This document shows positions 18,901 through 27,536 of a stretch of 64,000 nt of DNA, piece by piece. The notes beneath the pieces are model-generated. The model was not told where the DNA came from. It was given only the letters and a program-made list of their open reading frames with translations, and ran no database searches. The stretch comes from Methylorubrum thiocyanatum (GTDB lineage Bacteria; Pseudomonadota; Alphaproteobacteria; Rhizobiales; Beijerinckiaceae). The DNA is taken from contig JACJIB010000002.1 in assembly GCA_014138645.1 (NCBI GenBank), positions 62,001 through 126,000 on the forward strand. Reading direction: 5' to 3'. Each line of letters begins with the position of its first letter. Within the stretch, counting starts at the first letter, position 1. The translations under genes and the position numbers were made by a program.

Positions 18901-19078
18901 GGAGGCCATCGTCGAGGAGCATCTGGAGCGCCTGCGCGGGCTCATCGCCCGCTACATGACCGGCGAGGCCGCCTATCCGTCGCGCCCCTACCCGCAATAT
19001 GTGCGCGCCTACAACGAGTACGACCATCTCGCCCGCGTGCTCGAATGGTCGCTGGCGGGCGAAGGAGAGGCCGCGTGA
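15941..19078 (+). CDS. addB: Double-strand break repair protein AddB
   Basis: Subunit of the AddAB helicase-nuclease that processes DNA ends for RecA-dependent repair. It is about 1045 residues, normal for alphaproteobacteria. The C-terminal nuclease domain shows YCIVDFKTGTPP, the PD-(D/E)XK catalytic core. The N-terminal helicase-like half has no intact Walker A motif, and I see no cysteine set for the 4Fe-4S cluster known in Bacillus AddB. Its stop overlaps the addA start as GTGA, so the two are translationally coupled. Confidence 0.95.
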   Translation: MSATAAPRVFTIPPGAPFLPTLADALVSGRLVGAVGHDPFALASVTLYLPTQRAVRALSTVLAQRLGGAALLPRMIPLGEADEAELDLSASTLLDTPEDLLHPSIPALERRLILARLVQKWAETVDRELLPIDDEVPFLVPSSPADAVALAADLEGLMDALTVEGLPWSEIASAVEAEHSRYFRLTLDFLRIAAEHWPEILAARSLADPTARARRLVLAEADRLTRDRPDDPVIVAGSTGSVPATARLIAAVARLPRGAVVLPGLDLHLDEEGWEAIDGAGGTRDEIAHGHPQAILRALTGRTGLAVARGEVETLGTLSPEAVARERLLSQALRPAETTDAWARLDAAERLALAHEGMEGLAVVEAADEREEALVAALALRETLETPGATAALVTPDRGLALRVSAELARWGIAAEDSAGLSLARSQAGRFARLVAELAAEVAPARVIALLAHPFVRLGLTRSEVVRAAAALEIGGLRGPAPIPKNSFDGMRAAVALQRNATERVPRAKKRLKAIDWDLSETILDRLEIALDRFRTDLQPAIGNLVALAALHREACERMMGGAEAEEEIDDPSLDTLDGLFDDLESAEQEALPGRFSDYAAFFTALARDRTVACAQRDAHPRLRILGPLEARLLSVDRIVLGGLDEAVWPVRQTTDAFLNRPMRGEVGLSPPERRIGQAAHDFVQGLGIHDAVVTRAAKREGSPTVPSRFLQRLRAFGGDAVWAGAIARGQRLRGLAARLDRGREAPPPRLTRPAPKPDPALFPSRLSVTEIETLVRDPYSIFARHILGLEALEPMAVVPGAAERGSLIHKILGDFSQAHPGPLPADAETLLYAIALDAFGPLQDQYPELYAEWFPRYERMAVAFLEWEASQRQGLHAIHAERSGKLTIPLGERTFTLSARADRIEVRADGGYCIVDFKTGTPPSNRTVFAGFSPQLTLEAAMLMHGAFEGLKAASAPDLLYVHASGGREPFRPIPVKAPPGDARAVEAIVEEHLERLRGLIARYMTGEAAYPSRPYPQYVRAYNEYDHLARVLEWSLAGEGEAA

Positions 19079-22000
19079 ACGCCCCGCTGACCGGCTTCAC
19101 CGTCGATGACCTGACCAAGGCGGCCCAGCGCCGGGCGGCGGACCCGCGCCTCTCGGCCTGGGTCTCGGCCAATGCGGGAGCGGGCAAGACCAAGGTGCTC
19201 ACCGACCGGGTGCTGCGCCTGCTCCTCGACGGGGCGCCGCCCGGCCGCATCCTCTGCCTCACCTTCACCAAGGCGGCGGCCGCCAACATGTCGATCCGCG
19301 TGTTCCAGCGCCTCGGCCGCTGGGTGACGCTGGACGACGCGGCGCTGACCGCCGAACTCATCGAACTCACCGGCGAGCGGCCGGCCCGCGACACCCTGCG
19401 GCTCGCCCGCCGCCTGTTCGCCCGCGCCGTCGAGACGCCGGGCGGCCTCAAGATCGAGACCCTGCACGCGCTCTGCGAGCGGCTGCTGCACATGTTCCCG
19501 TTCGAGGCCAACGTGCCGGCCCGCTTCGTCGTGCTCGACGACAACCAGTCGCGCGAGGCGTTCGAGATCGAGACCGACAACGTGCTCGCCGACGCGTTCC
19601 TCGGCAACGATCAGACGCTCTCCGACGCGTTCGCCGTCGTGGGCGCGGAAGCCTCCGGCGATACCCTGCGCGAGGCGATCCGCGCCGCCATGCGGACCCG
19701 CGCCCTGTTCTCCGACCATCGCGCCCTGGAGCCGGCGCTCGCCCGCCTGCCCCGCGCGCTGGCGCTCGCGGACGGCGCCAGCGTCGAGACCATCGAGAGG
19801 GCGATCCTGGAGGGCAGCACGCTGGGCGACTGGCGCGCGGTCGCGGGCCGGCTGCGCACCGGCAAGGCCACGGACGAGCGGCTCGCCGACGGGCTCGTGG
19901 AGGCGGACGCCGCCCTCGAAGCGGGCAAGGCCCTGGCGCCCTACCGCTCGGTCTTCTTCACCGACAAGGACGAGCCGCGGGCGGCGAAGTCGTTCGGCAC
20001 CAAGGCGGTGCCGGAGGAGGTGAAGCAGGCGCTCCTCGACGAGCAGGCCCGGCTGATCCCGCTCTTCGACAGCTTGCGCGCCGCCCGCGCGCTCGCCCGG
20101 ACGCAGGGGCTGTTCCGGCTGGCGGCCGAGATCCACCGCCGGGTCGAGGCGCAGAAGACGCGGCTCGGCGCCCTCGATTTCGACGACCTGATCCACAAGA
20201 CCCTCGACTTGCTCTCGCGGGTCGGCGCCTCCTGGGTCCTGTACAAGCTCGACCGCGGCGTCGATCACGTCCTCGTCGATGAGGCGCAGGACACCAACCC
20301 GCAGCAATGGGAGATCCTGCGCACGCTCACCGCCGAGTTCGCAGCGGGCGAAGGCGCGCGGGGCCTGACCCGCACCCGCTTCGCCGTGGGCGATCCCAAG
20401 CAGTCGATCTACAGCTTCCAGGGTGCCGACCCGCGGGAGTTCGAGCTGACCCGCCGCGCCTGGGAGCGGGCGGCGAAAGGCGCGGAACTCGACTTCGCCG
20501 ATGTCAGCCTGCGGCTGTCCTTCCGCACCGCGAGCCACGTGCTCGCCGCGGTCGATGCGGTGTTCCGCGTGCCGGAGCACTTCGCCGGCCTCTCCTTCGA
20601 GGCCGGCACGCCGGGCACCGTGCACGCCTCCGCCCGGGCCGGGGTGCCCGGCGCGGTCGAATTGTGGGGCATCGAGGAGCCGGCGGAGGCCGAGGAGCCC
20701 GATGCCTGGGCCGCGCCCGTCGATGCGCTCGAGCCCAACGCTCCGGCCATCGTCACGGCGCGCCGCATCGCCCGCGCGGTCAAGGCCTGGACGACCCGGG
20801 GCGATGCCTGCGGCCGGGTCTGGCGGCCCGGCGACGTGCTGATCCTCGTGCGCAAGCGCTCGGCTGCCTTCGAGGAGGTGATCCGCGCGCTCAAGGGGCT
20901 CGGCGTTCCGGTGGCGGGTCAGGATCGGCTGGAGGTCGCCGGGCACATCGCCGTGCTGGACCTCGTTGCGGTCGGCCGCGCCGGGCTTCTGCCCGCCGAC
21001 GACCTGACGCTCGCCACCGCCCTCAAGACGCCGCTGGTCGGGCTCACCGACGACGACCTCACCCGGATCTGTGCCCGCCGCCCGTTCTCCGAGACGCTGG
21101 AGGATGCGCTGACCCGCCACGCGGAGGCCGGCGATGCGGCGGCGATCCGCGGCCTCGCGGCGCTGCGGCTGTGGATCCGCCTCGCGGCGGAGAACGGCCC
21201 CTTCGGCTTCTACGCCGCCCTGCTCGGCCCGCATGGCGGGCGCAGCCGGCTGGTGGCGCGGCTCGGCGGCGAGGCGGGCGACGCCATCGACGTGTTCCTC
21301 GCCCAGGCGGCCGAGGCCGAGACCGGGGGCGACGCCCCCTGCCTCGAAGCGTTCCTGGCCGATTACGTGGTGCGGCCCGGCCGCGGCAGGAGCGGCCTCT
21401 CGGTCAAGCGCGACCTGGAGGCCGGCCGCGACGAGGTGCGGGTGATGACGGTGCACGGCGCCAAGGGCCTGGAGGCGCCGGTCGTCGTCGTCATCGACGG
21501 CTGCGAGCCGCTCGGCCGCAACGATCCGCCGCTGCTCGGCCTCGACCCCGCCGCCGACGGCCCGCTGCCGCCGGTCTGGACCGGGGGACGCACCCAGGAT
21601 TGCGCGGCGACGCTGGCCGCCCGCTCCGCCCTCCAGGCGCGGGCGCGCGAGGAGCATAACCGCCTGCTCTACGTCGCCATGACCCGGGCCGCCGACCACC
21701 TCGTCATCGCCCCCTATCGCGGGGCGACGCGGGAGACGCCGGCCTCATGGTGCGAGATGGTCCGCATCGGCCTGGAGCGGGGGTTGGGGCCCGGCGAGGC
21801 GATCGAGACCGAGCACGGGCCGATCACGATCTGGCGCGACGGCTCGGCCGCGTCGCTGGCCGCGGCGGCGGAGGCCACGGCCCTGCCGGAGCCCGAGGCG
21901 GTGCCGGACTGGCTGTTCTCGAACGCCGCGCCGGAGGCCGAGGCGGCGCCCCCGCTGAGTCCCTCGGGCGCCCTCGGTGCCGCGGACGGGCAGCGCCAGC

Positions 22001-22518
22001 CGCAGCGCCGCCTGGGGGATGCCGAGGCGCGCCGCCGCGGTGCCCTGGTCCACGCGCTCCTCGAACACCTGCCGCGGATCGAGCCGGCCCGCCGCGCCGA
22101 GGCTGCCGAGCGCTTCACCCGCGCCCGGGCGCCGGCCCTGGGCGAGGGCAAGCGCACGGATCTCGTGCGCTCCGTGCTGCGGCTGATCGAGGCGCCGGAC
22201 CTCGCTCCGCTCTTCTCGGCGCAGGCACGGGCCGAGGTGGCGCTCTCGGGTCGGATCGTGGTGGACGGCGTGGAACGCGACGTCACCGGCCGGATCGACC
22301 GCCTCGTCGTCGAGGACGGCCGGGTGATCCTGTGCGACTTCAAGACCGGCCGCCCGCCCGCGGACGACGCGCCGCTTCCCGAGCGCGAGGCGGCGCAGGT
22401 CGCCCTCTACGCCCGGCTCGCCGCAGCGATCTGGCCGGATCACGCGATCACCGCCCTGCTGGTCTGGACCTCGGGGCCGGTGGTGCGGCGGGTGGAGGGA
22501 TCGCGGCTCGGGCTCTGA
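19075..22518 (+). CDS. addA: Double-strand break repair helicase AddA
   Basis: UvrD-like helicase and nuclease of 1147 residues. The Walker A motif is ANAGAGKTKVLTDR near the N-terminus, Walker B is LVDEAQDTN, other helicase motifs include VGDPKQSIYSFQGAD and VMTVHGAKGLEAPVV, and the nuclease core near the C-terminus is VILCDFKTGRPP. GTG start overlapping the addB stop, with AAGGAGAGG upstream. Together with AddB it unwinds and resects broken ends. Confidence 0.96.
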   Translation: MNAPLTGFTVDDLTKAAQRRAADPRLSAWVSANAGAGKTKVLTDRVLRLLLDGAPPGRILCLTFTKAAAANMSIRVFQRLGRWVTLDDAALTAELIELTGERPARDTLRLARRLFARAVETPGGLKIETLHALCERLLHMFPFEANVPARFVVLDDNQSREAFEIETDNVLADAFLGNDQTLSDAFAVVGAEASGDTLREAIRAAMRTRALFSDHRALEPALARLPRALALADGASVETIERAILEGSTLGDWRAVAGRLRTGKATDERLADGLVEADAALEAGKALAPYRSVFFTDKDEPRAAKSFGTKAVPEEVKQALLDEQARLIPLFDSLRAARALARTQGLFRLAAEIHRRVEAQKTRLGALDFDDLIHKTLDLLSRVGASWVLYKLDRGVDHVLVDEAQDTNPQQWEILRTLTAEFAAGEGARGLTRTRFAVGDPKQSIYSFQGADPREFELTRRAWERAAKGAELDFADVSLRLSFRTASHVLAAVDAVFRVPEHFAGLSFEAGTPGTVHASARAGVPGAVELWGIEEPAEAEEPDAWAAPVDALEPNAPAIVTARRIARAVKAWTTRGDACGRVWRPGDVLILVRKRSAAFEEVIRALKGLGVPVAGQDRLEVAGHIAVLDLVAVGRAGLLPADDLTLATALKTPLVGLTDDDLTRICARRPFSETLEDALTRHAEAGDAAAIRGLAALRLWIRLAAENGPFGFYAALLGPHGGRSRLVARLGGEAGDAIDVFLAQAAEAETGGDAPCLEAFLADYVVRPGRGRSGLSVKRDLEAGRDEVRVMTVHGAKGLEAPVVVVIDGCEPLGRNDPPLLGLDPAADGPLPPVWTGGRTQDCAATLAARSALQARAREEHNRLLYVAMTRAADHLVIAPYRGATRETPASWCEMVRIGLERGLGPGEAIETEHGPITIWRDGSAASLAAAAEATALPEPEAVPDWLFSNAAPEAEAAPPLSPSGALGAADGQRQPQRRLGDAEARRRGALVHALLEHLPRIEPARRAEAAERFTRARAPALGEGKRTDLVRSVLRLIEAPDLAPLFSAQARAEVALSGRIVVDGVERDVTGRIDRLVVEDGRVILCDFKTGRPPADDAPLPEREAAQVALYARLAAAIWPDHAITALLVWTSGPVVRRVEGSRLGL

Positions 22519-22526
22519 TCGGCCCC

Positions 22527-22549
22527 CTCTCCCCGCCCGGTGGGGAGAG
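22527..22549. terminator. Hairpin between convergent addA and sugar dehydrogenase genes
   Basis: CTCTCCCC and GGGGAGAG form an 8-bp stem around a 7-base loop in the 56-base gap between two convergent stops. There is no T-run, so it may be a bidirectional terminator or just a small intergenic palindrome of a kind common in this group. Confidence 0.5.
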
Positions 22550-22574
22550 AGGAGGCCGCTGCGGGTCTGGTGTC

Positions 22575-23873
22575 TCAGCTGCTCTTCTTCGGCGTCAGCT
22601 TGACGATCTGGCCGTCATCCTCGGTCACGGCGTAGACGGCGCCGTCCGGGCCGACCTTCACGTCGCGCACTCGGTGCTCCAGCGGGATGCGCTCCTCGGT
22701 CACGACCTTGTCGCCGTCGAGCTTGAGCACGACGAGGCCGGTGCTGACGAGGCCGCCGATGAGGAACTGGTTCTTCCAGGCCGGGAACGCGTCCTTGTCG
22801 TAGAACGCCATCCCCGACGGGCCGATCACCGGATCCCAGTAATAGACCGGCTGCACCGTGCCGCCGGCCTGGGTCTGGCCGTCGCCGATCTTCTCGCCGG
22901 AATACTCGATGCCGTAGGTCACCACCGGCCAGCCGTAGTTGAGGCCGGGGCGCGGGCGGTTCAGCTCGTCGCCGCCGCGGGGGCCGTGCTCCACGGTCCA
23001 GAGCCGGCCCTGTCCATCGAGGGCGGCGGCCTGCACGTTGCGGTGGCCGTAGGACCAGATCTCGGGCTTGGCCTTCTCGCCGCCGGTGAAGGGGTTGTCC
23101 TTCGGCGCGTTGCCGTCGGTGTCGATGCGGAAGACCTTGCCGAGCCCGCTGGTCAGATCCTGCGCTTGCCCGCGGGTCTGCTTGTCGGAGCGCTCGCCCA
23201 CCGTGACGAACAGCTTGCCGTCCGGCGCGAAGACGAGGCGCGAGCCGAAATGCTTGTCGCCGTCATAGGTCGGCATCTGGCGGAAGATGACCTTGACGTC
23301 CTCGAGCCGCGCCTTCCCGTCGCTCTCGACCAGCTTGGCCTTGGCGACCGTGGTGCCGTTGCCCTTGTCGCGCGGCTCGCTGAAGCTGAAATAGATCGTG
23401 CGGTCGGCGGCGAAGCTCGGGCTCAGCGCAACGTCGAGCAGACCGCCCTGCCCCTTCGCATCGACCTTCGGCACGCCCGCCACCGGCTGGCCCACCGTAC
23501 CGTCCTTGGCGACCAGCCGGATCTTGCCGGCCTTCTCGGTCACGATCATCCGCCCGTCGGGCAGGAACTCCATCGCCCAGGGGCTGTCCAGGCCCTTCAC
23601 CGCCACCGCGGTCTCGACCTCGGTCTTCTGGGCCGGCTCCGGCGCGCGGGTCTGGTTGGGCAGGAGCGGCTTGTACTCGGTGTTCGGCGGCTCCTTCTCG
23701 GCGATCGAGGTGCCGGCGCTCGGTGCGGCCGGCGCCTGGAACGATTCGCCCTGAACGCGCGGCGCGCGCGTGTCCTCGCCGCCGCCCTGCCCGGACGGCG
23801 CTTGCGCGAAGGCGGAGGCATCGAGGCCGAGGGCCGCGACGGTGGCGAGCAGAAGGGAAAGAGTGCGCGTCAC
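22575..23873 (-). CDS. PQQ-dependent aldose sugar dehydrogenase (soluble, periplasmic)
   Basis: Six-bladed beta-propeller of the glucose/sorbosone dehydrogenase family (YliI/Asd type), about 432 residues. A signal peptide (residues 1-23, ending SAFA) directs it to the periplasm, and a proline-rich linker follows. Propeller landmarks include [47 protein letters not shown] and SYGHRNVQ, whose arginine and asparagine region forms part of the PQQ pocket in relatives. It oxidises free aldoses at C1. Methylotrophs make PQQ for methanol dehydrogenase, so the cofactor would be available. GTG start with AAGGA 9 bases upstream. Confidence 0.85.
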   Translation of the reverse strand: MTRTLSLLLATVAALGLDASAFAQAPSGQGGGEDTRAPRVQGESFQAPAAPSAGTSIAEKEPPNTEYKPLLPNQTRAPEPAQKTEVETAVAVKGLDSPWAMEFLPDGRMIVTEKAGKIRLVAKDGTVGQPVAGVPKVDAKGQGGLLDVALSPSFAADRTIYFSFSEPRDKGNGTTVAKAKLVESDGKARLEDVKVIFRQMPTYDGDKHFGSRLVFAPDGKLFVTVGERSDKQTRGQAQDLTSGLGKVFRIDTDGNAPKDNPFTGGEKAKPEIWSYGHRNVQAAALDGQGRLWTVEHGPRGGDELNRPRPGLNYGWPVVTYGIEYSGEKIGDGQTQAGGTVQPVYYWDPVIGPSGMAFYDKDAFPAWKNQFLIGGLVSTGLVVLKLDGDKVVTEERIPLEHRVRDVKVGPDGAVYAVTEDDGQIVKLTPKKSS

Positions 23874-24192
23874 GTCGATTGATCCTTGTGCGGGTCGCCG
23901 ATCCTGCCCGCCAAATGGGGCGCGGGCGGCGCACGGCGAGGGTCGCACCGCCGCAGGCATCGCGGAGTCGAGACAGAGCCGCGGATCTGCGAGGGGATTG
24001 CGGGGACGAGCGCGGCCGATCCCATGTGGCTTCGGCGCATCAGACCCGCGGGCGGAGCGGGATGCCTTGACCGGGCGGCGGGGCGTCGCCAATTCTCCGC
24101 TCACCGTGAGGCGCCGAACCCGCTCCCCGGTGCCCTCCACGCAAGGGGCCTTCCATGCACCCGCGTGGGACCGCGTGTCGAAAGGACGTACG
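23874..24192. other. Divergent intergenic region (sugar dehydrogenase / trxA)
   Basis: This stretch must hold promoters for both divergent genes. No coding sequence, hairpin or clear -35/-10 pair was recognised. Confidence 0.4.
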
Positions 24193-24513
24193 ATGGCGAC
24201 CGTGAAAGTGACCGATGCGAGCTTCGAGCAGGACGTTCTGCAGTCCGCCGAGCCCGTCGTGGTGGATTTCTGGGCGGAGTGGTGCGGGCCGTGCCGGCAG
24301 ATCGGCCCGGCGCTGGAGGAGATCTCCGTCGATCTTCAGGGCAAGGTGAAGATCGCCAAGGTCAATGTCGACGAGAATCCCGGCATCGCCTCGACCTACG
24401 GCATCCGCTCGATCCCGACGCTGATGATCTTCAAGGACGGCAAGCTCGCCAGCCAGAAGGTCGGCGCTGCGCCCAAGGGCGACCTCTCCCGCTGGATCCA
24501 GGCGAGCGCCTGA
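24193..24513 (+). CDS. trxA: Thioredoxin
   Basis: Cytoplasmic thiol-disulfide reductant of 106 residues with the active site WCGPC (Cys31, Cys34), the buried Asp25 in VVVDFWAEW and the cis-proline in IRSIPTLM. Its length and motifs are typical of TrxA. The ATG is preceded by AAAGGA. It is followed after about 35 bases by a strong intrinsic terminator, so it is probably a single-gene transcript. It lies close to addA and folC, as in the gene neighbourhood I recall for other alphaproteobacteria. Confidence 0.97.
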   Translation: MATVKVTDASFEQDVLQSAEPVVVDFWAEWCGPCRQIGPALEEISVDLQGKVKIAKVNVDENPGIASTYGIRSIPTLMIFKDGKLASQKVGAAPKGDLSRWIQASA

Positions 24514-24548
24514 CGCGCCGCCCGATCCGGGCCGCATCATCCGAGACA

Positions 24549-24574
24549 GCCCGGCCGCGAGGCCGGGCTTTTTT
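24549..24574 (+). terminator. Intrinsic terminator of trxA
   Basis: GCCCGGCC and GGCCGGGC form a perfect 8-bp stem around GCGA, followed directly by six T. This is a textbook rho-independent terminator. Confidence 0.9.
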
Positions 24575-24628
24575 CATGCCCGCGTCCCGCCCGGCTGCAC
24601 CCGTCCGCGACGATCCCAAACGCAAGAA

Positions 24629-24648
24629 GCCCGGCCTTGCGGCCGGGC
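24629..24648 (-). terminator. Intrinsic terminator of the outer-membrane protein gene
   Basis: The same 8-bp stem as in the trxA terminator (GCCCGGCC/GGCCGGGC), here with a 4-base loop. On the minus strand a T-rich tail (TTCTTGCGTTT) follows, about 40 bases past the stop of the beta-barrel gene. Confidence 0.75.
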
Positions 24649-24686
24649 TCCCTGGTTTCGAGACCCTGTTTTATGAACGGTTCGGC

Positions 24687-25595
24687 TTAGTAGCTGCCGA
24701 ACTTGTAGTTCAGGCCGGCGCGGATGACGGCGAAGTCGTTGTCGCGGCGGGCGGTGTTGTTCAGGATGGTCGAGGGCGAGATCGGGCCGGCCGCGGTCAG
24801 CGGGGTCGCGGTCACGATGGTGCCGTTGGCGTTGGCGAAGCCGTAGCGGCTGTTGTTGCCATCGAAGTTCACGTACAGACCTTCGACCTTGATCGTCACC
24901 GCCGAGGAGCGGAAGAAGTTCAGGAACGAGTCGGTCGGGAGCGCGTACTCGACACCACCACCAGCGGCGTAGCCGGTCTTGAAGTCGTCGGTGTCGACGG
25001 CGCGGCCGCCACCGAAGCTGCCGTAGGCGAAGCCGCCGGTGCCGTAGAACAGGACGCGGTCGAAGGCGTAACCGATGCGGCCGCGGACGGTACCGAAGAA
25101 GTCGAGGCCCTGGAGACCGGTCGGGTTGATCAGGGTCACGCCCGGCTGCACGAAGGCGCCCGGGGTCACGGCGCAGGCGATGCCGCCGGTGCCGCAGAGG
25201 CCGTTACGGCCGAAGCGGCCGCCGAGGTCGGCGTACTGAGCGTCGGCTTCGATACCGATCACGACACCCGAGCCCGGGGTGAACTGATAGTTGTAGCCGA
25301 TCTGACCACCGCCGACGAAGCCGTCGCTGCGGCCGCCGTTGTCGAAGGCGAAGCCGGCGATCGCGCCGACCGGACCGCCGACGACGCGCCGATCGATCGT
25401 GACGACCTGCGTCGGAGCCAGGGAGTCCTCGACGCCGAAGCCGTAACCGGCGTTGAAACCAGCGTAGAAACCGGTCCAGGTGAACACCGGAACGGGGGTG
25501 AAGACCGGCGGAGCGGCGCGGCGCGGCAGGTCGGCGGCGGTGGCCGCGGCGGTCATCGCCGTGAAGGCGGCGAGAGAGGTGAGAAGCTTCTTCAT
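24687..25595 (-). CDS. Outer-membrane beta-barrel protein (Omp25/Omp31-like)
   Basis: Protein of 302 residues. A signal peptide (MKKLLTSLAAFTAMTAAATA) precedes a short proline-rich segment and then WTGFYAGFNAGYGFG, the opening strand typical of small porin-like proteins in Rhizobiales. Glycine- and aromatic-rich alternating strands follow, and the protein ends in NYKFGSY, an aromatic C-terminal residue as expected for a BAM substrate. A Cys pair (LCGTGGIAC) suggests a disulfide-closed outer loop. Codon use and composition differ from neighbours (more A/T), as for a highly expressed gene. Transport specificity is unknown. Confidence 0.85.
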   Translation of the reverse strand: MKKLLTSLAAFTAMTAAATAADLPRRAAPPVFTPVPVFTWTGFYAGFNAGYGFGVEDSLAPTQVVTIDRRVVGGPVGAIAGFAFDNGGRSDGFVGGGQIGYNYQFTPGSGVVIGIEADAQYADLGGRFGRNGLCGTGGIACAVTPGAFVQPGVTLINPTGLQGLDFFGTVRGRIGYAFDRVLFYGTGGFAYGSFGGGRAVDTDDFKTGYAAGGGVEYALPTDSFLNFFRSSAVTIKVEGLYVNFDGNNSRYGFANANGTIVTATPLTAAGPISPSTILNNTARRDNDFAVIRAGLNYKFGSY

Positions 25596-26178
25596 TTGTT
25601 GATCCCCAGCAGAAACCCTATCAACGGCAAGCTAGACCATTTCCCTGCACCGAGATGTAGCCGGCAGGACACACCCGCCGCGCGACAATCGAGCCGCAGG
25701 CGCCTGCAACCCCTTCCAGGCGGTGCCGAAAATCAGACTTGCGCAGCGCCGGCGCAGGCGTGGCGCATCGGCCACCAAGGTGAGGCCGCGCCGATCCCCT
25801 GCCCTTGCGTATCGCTGACGTTCATGCCGATCGATAGCAAGTAAAGATCATGCGCGGCGGTGTGGGGAACAGAATAGGGGTCGTTTTAGAGAGCGTTGCT
25901 GCCAGGGTGTGGTCGCCGGATCTGGTGTCTTCGCAGATCCGCACGGCTGCGAATGCGCTCACCTCCCCGCGGCGACGGGCATCTCTGCCGGCCGTAAGAC
26001 CGAACTGATCGGACGGGACTTACCCCATAGGAGAGTCCGCCGCCGCGTTCACAGTCTGGTTACCCTGCAGGATCCGGCGGCGCGGACGCTCGACAGAGGG
26101 CCGGCGATCCTGTGTCCGGCGGTTGCTCCCGCCTCCGGGGGAGCGTCGGCGGCGATTCGGCATCGTCGCCGACGGGGA
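25596..26178. other. 583-base intergenic region without recognised gene
   Basis: Upstream of the divergent... same-strand beta-barrel gene this stretch must contain its promoter and leader. It is more A/T-rich near 25600-25640 and 25840-25890. No ORF with coding character, tRNA or hairpin was found. Confidence 0.5.
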
Positions 26179-27504
26179 TCAGACCGGGATCGTGCCGTTG
26201 GCTTCGAGCACGGCACCCGCCAGGTAGAGCGAGCCGCAGATCAGGACGCGGGGCGGACGGTCGAAGATCGTGTCCGACAGAGCCGCCAGCGCCGCCTCGA
26301 CGCTCGGTGCCACCTCGGCAGGCAATCCGACCGTGCGGGCGATGTCCGCCACTTCCTCGGCGGGGCGCGCCGCCATCTGGCCGGTGATCGGCACGGCCAC
26401 GAGGGAGCGGGCCAGCCCGACGAAGTTCTTCAGGAAGCCTTCCGCGTCCTTGGTGCCGAGCAGCCCGACGATCAGGACCAGGGGCGCGTCGCTGCGCTCG
26501 CCGAGATCGGCCATCGCGGCGGCAAGGATGCGTCCGCCATCGGCGTTGTGGCCGCCGTCGAGCCAGAGTTCGGCGTCCTTGGGCATCCGCTCGGCGAGCG
26601 CGCCGCGCACGAGGCGCTGGAGCCGGCCCGGCCAGTCGACGTTGCGCAGCCCCGCCTCGAGGGCCGCCGTGCCGATGTCGCCGAAGCCCGCCGCGCGCAA
26701 AGCCGCGATGGCGGTGCCGGCATTGGTGAGCTGGTGGCGCCCGGCGAGGCGGGGTCGGGGCAGGTCGAACAGGTCGGTCTCGTCTTGGTAGACAAGCCGT
26801 CCGCTCTCCTCGTGGACGGAGAAGTCCTGATTGCCGACGCGCACCGGCACCGCGCCGACCCGCTCCGCCTGGCGGCAGAGCACGGCGTCGGCCTGGGCGT
26901 AGTCCTGGGCGGCGATCACCGCCGGGCAGCCGCGCTTGAAGATGCCGGCCTTCTCCATCGCCACCGCCTCGACGGTGTCGCCGAGATATTCGGCATGGTC
27001 GCGCCCGATCGGCGTGACGACGGCGCAGGCCGGATGGTCGATGACGTTGGTGGCATCGACCCGTCCGCCGAGGCCGACTTCGAGCAGCAGCACGTCGGCG
27101 GGCGCCTCGGAGAACAGCAGAAGGGCGGCGGCCGTCGTGATCTCGAAGACGGTGATCGGATCGCCCTTGTTGGCCGCCTCGCAGCGGGCGAAGGCATCGG
27201 CGAGCCGGTCCTCGGCGACGTAATGGCCGCCGCCGATACCCCCTAGGCGGATGCGCTCATGGAAGCGCACGAGGTGGGGCGAGGTGTAGACGTGGGCGGC
27301 CAAGCCCCCCGCCTCCAGAATCGCCCGCATGAAGGCGATGGTCGAGCCCTTGCCGTTGGTGCCGGCGACGTGGATCACCGGCGGCAGGCGCCGCTCGGGA
27401 TGGTTGAGGGCCGCGAGCAGGCGCTCGATGCGCCCGAGCGACAGGTCGATCGTGCGCGGATGCAGGGCGAGGAAGCGCGCCATCAGCGCGTCGGAGGAGT
27501 CCAT
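26179..27504 (-). CDS. folC: Bifunctional folylpolyglutamate/dihydrofolate synthase
   Basis: Cytoplasmic ATP-dependent ligase of about 441 residues that adds glutamate to dihydropteroate or to folates. Marks are the P-loop HVAGTNGKGSTIAFM, YTSPHLVRFHERI, the omega-loop region EVGLGGRVDATN and the C-terminal domain LWLDGGHNADGG. I chose the ATG at 27504; a TTG at 27534 is possible but has no family support. The gene is 32 bases downstream of accD on the same strand. One-carbon folate chemistry is central in methylotrophs, but the gene is housekeeping in all. Confidence 0.95.
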   Translation of the reverse strand: MDSSDALMARFLALHPRTIDLSLGRIERLLAALNHPERRLPPVIHVAGTNGKGSTIAFMRAILEAGGLAAHVYTSPHLVRFHERIRLGGIGGGHYVAEDRLADAFARCEAANKGDPITVFEITTAAALLLFSEAPADVLLLEVGLGGRVDATNVIDHPACAVVTPIGRDHAEYLGDTVEAVAMEKAGIFKRGCPAVIAAQDYAQADAVLCRQAERVGAVPVRVGNQDFSVHEESGRLVYQDETDLFDLPRPRLAGRHQLTNAGTAIAALRAAGFGDIGTAALEAGLRNVDWPGRLQRLVRGALAERMPKDAELWLDGGHNADGGRILAAAMADLGERSDAPLVLIVGLLGTKDAEGFLKNFVGLARSLVAVPITGQMAARPAEEVADIARTVGLPAEVAPSVEAALAALSDTIFDRPPRVLICGSLYLAGAVLEANGTIPV

Positions 27505-27536
27505 CTCGCGCGAAGACCTTCTGTCGCAGATCAATC

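Noticed and set aside
15893..19027. 1044-residue open frame antisense to addB
   Set aside because: Stop codons are rare in reverse frames at this GC content. The sense strand has AddB motifs throughout.
25851..25875. EcfG-type promoter GGAAC...GTT
   Set aside because: The spacing between the two elements is about 12 bases instead of 16-17, and no gene starts suitably downstream.
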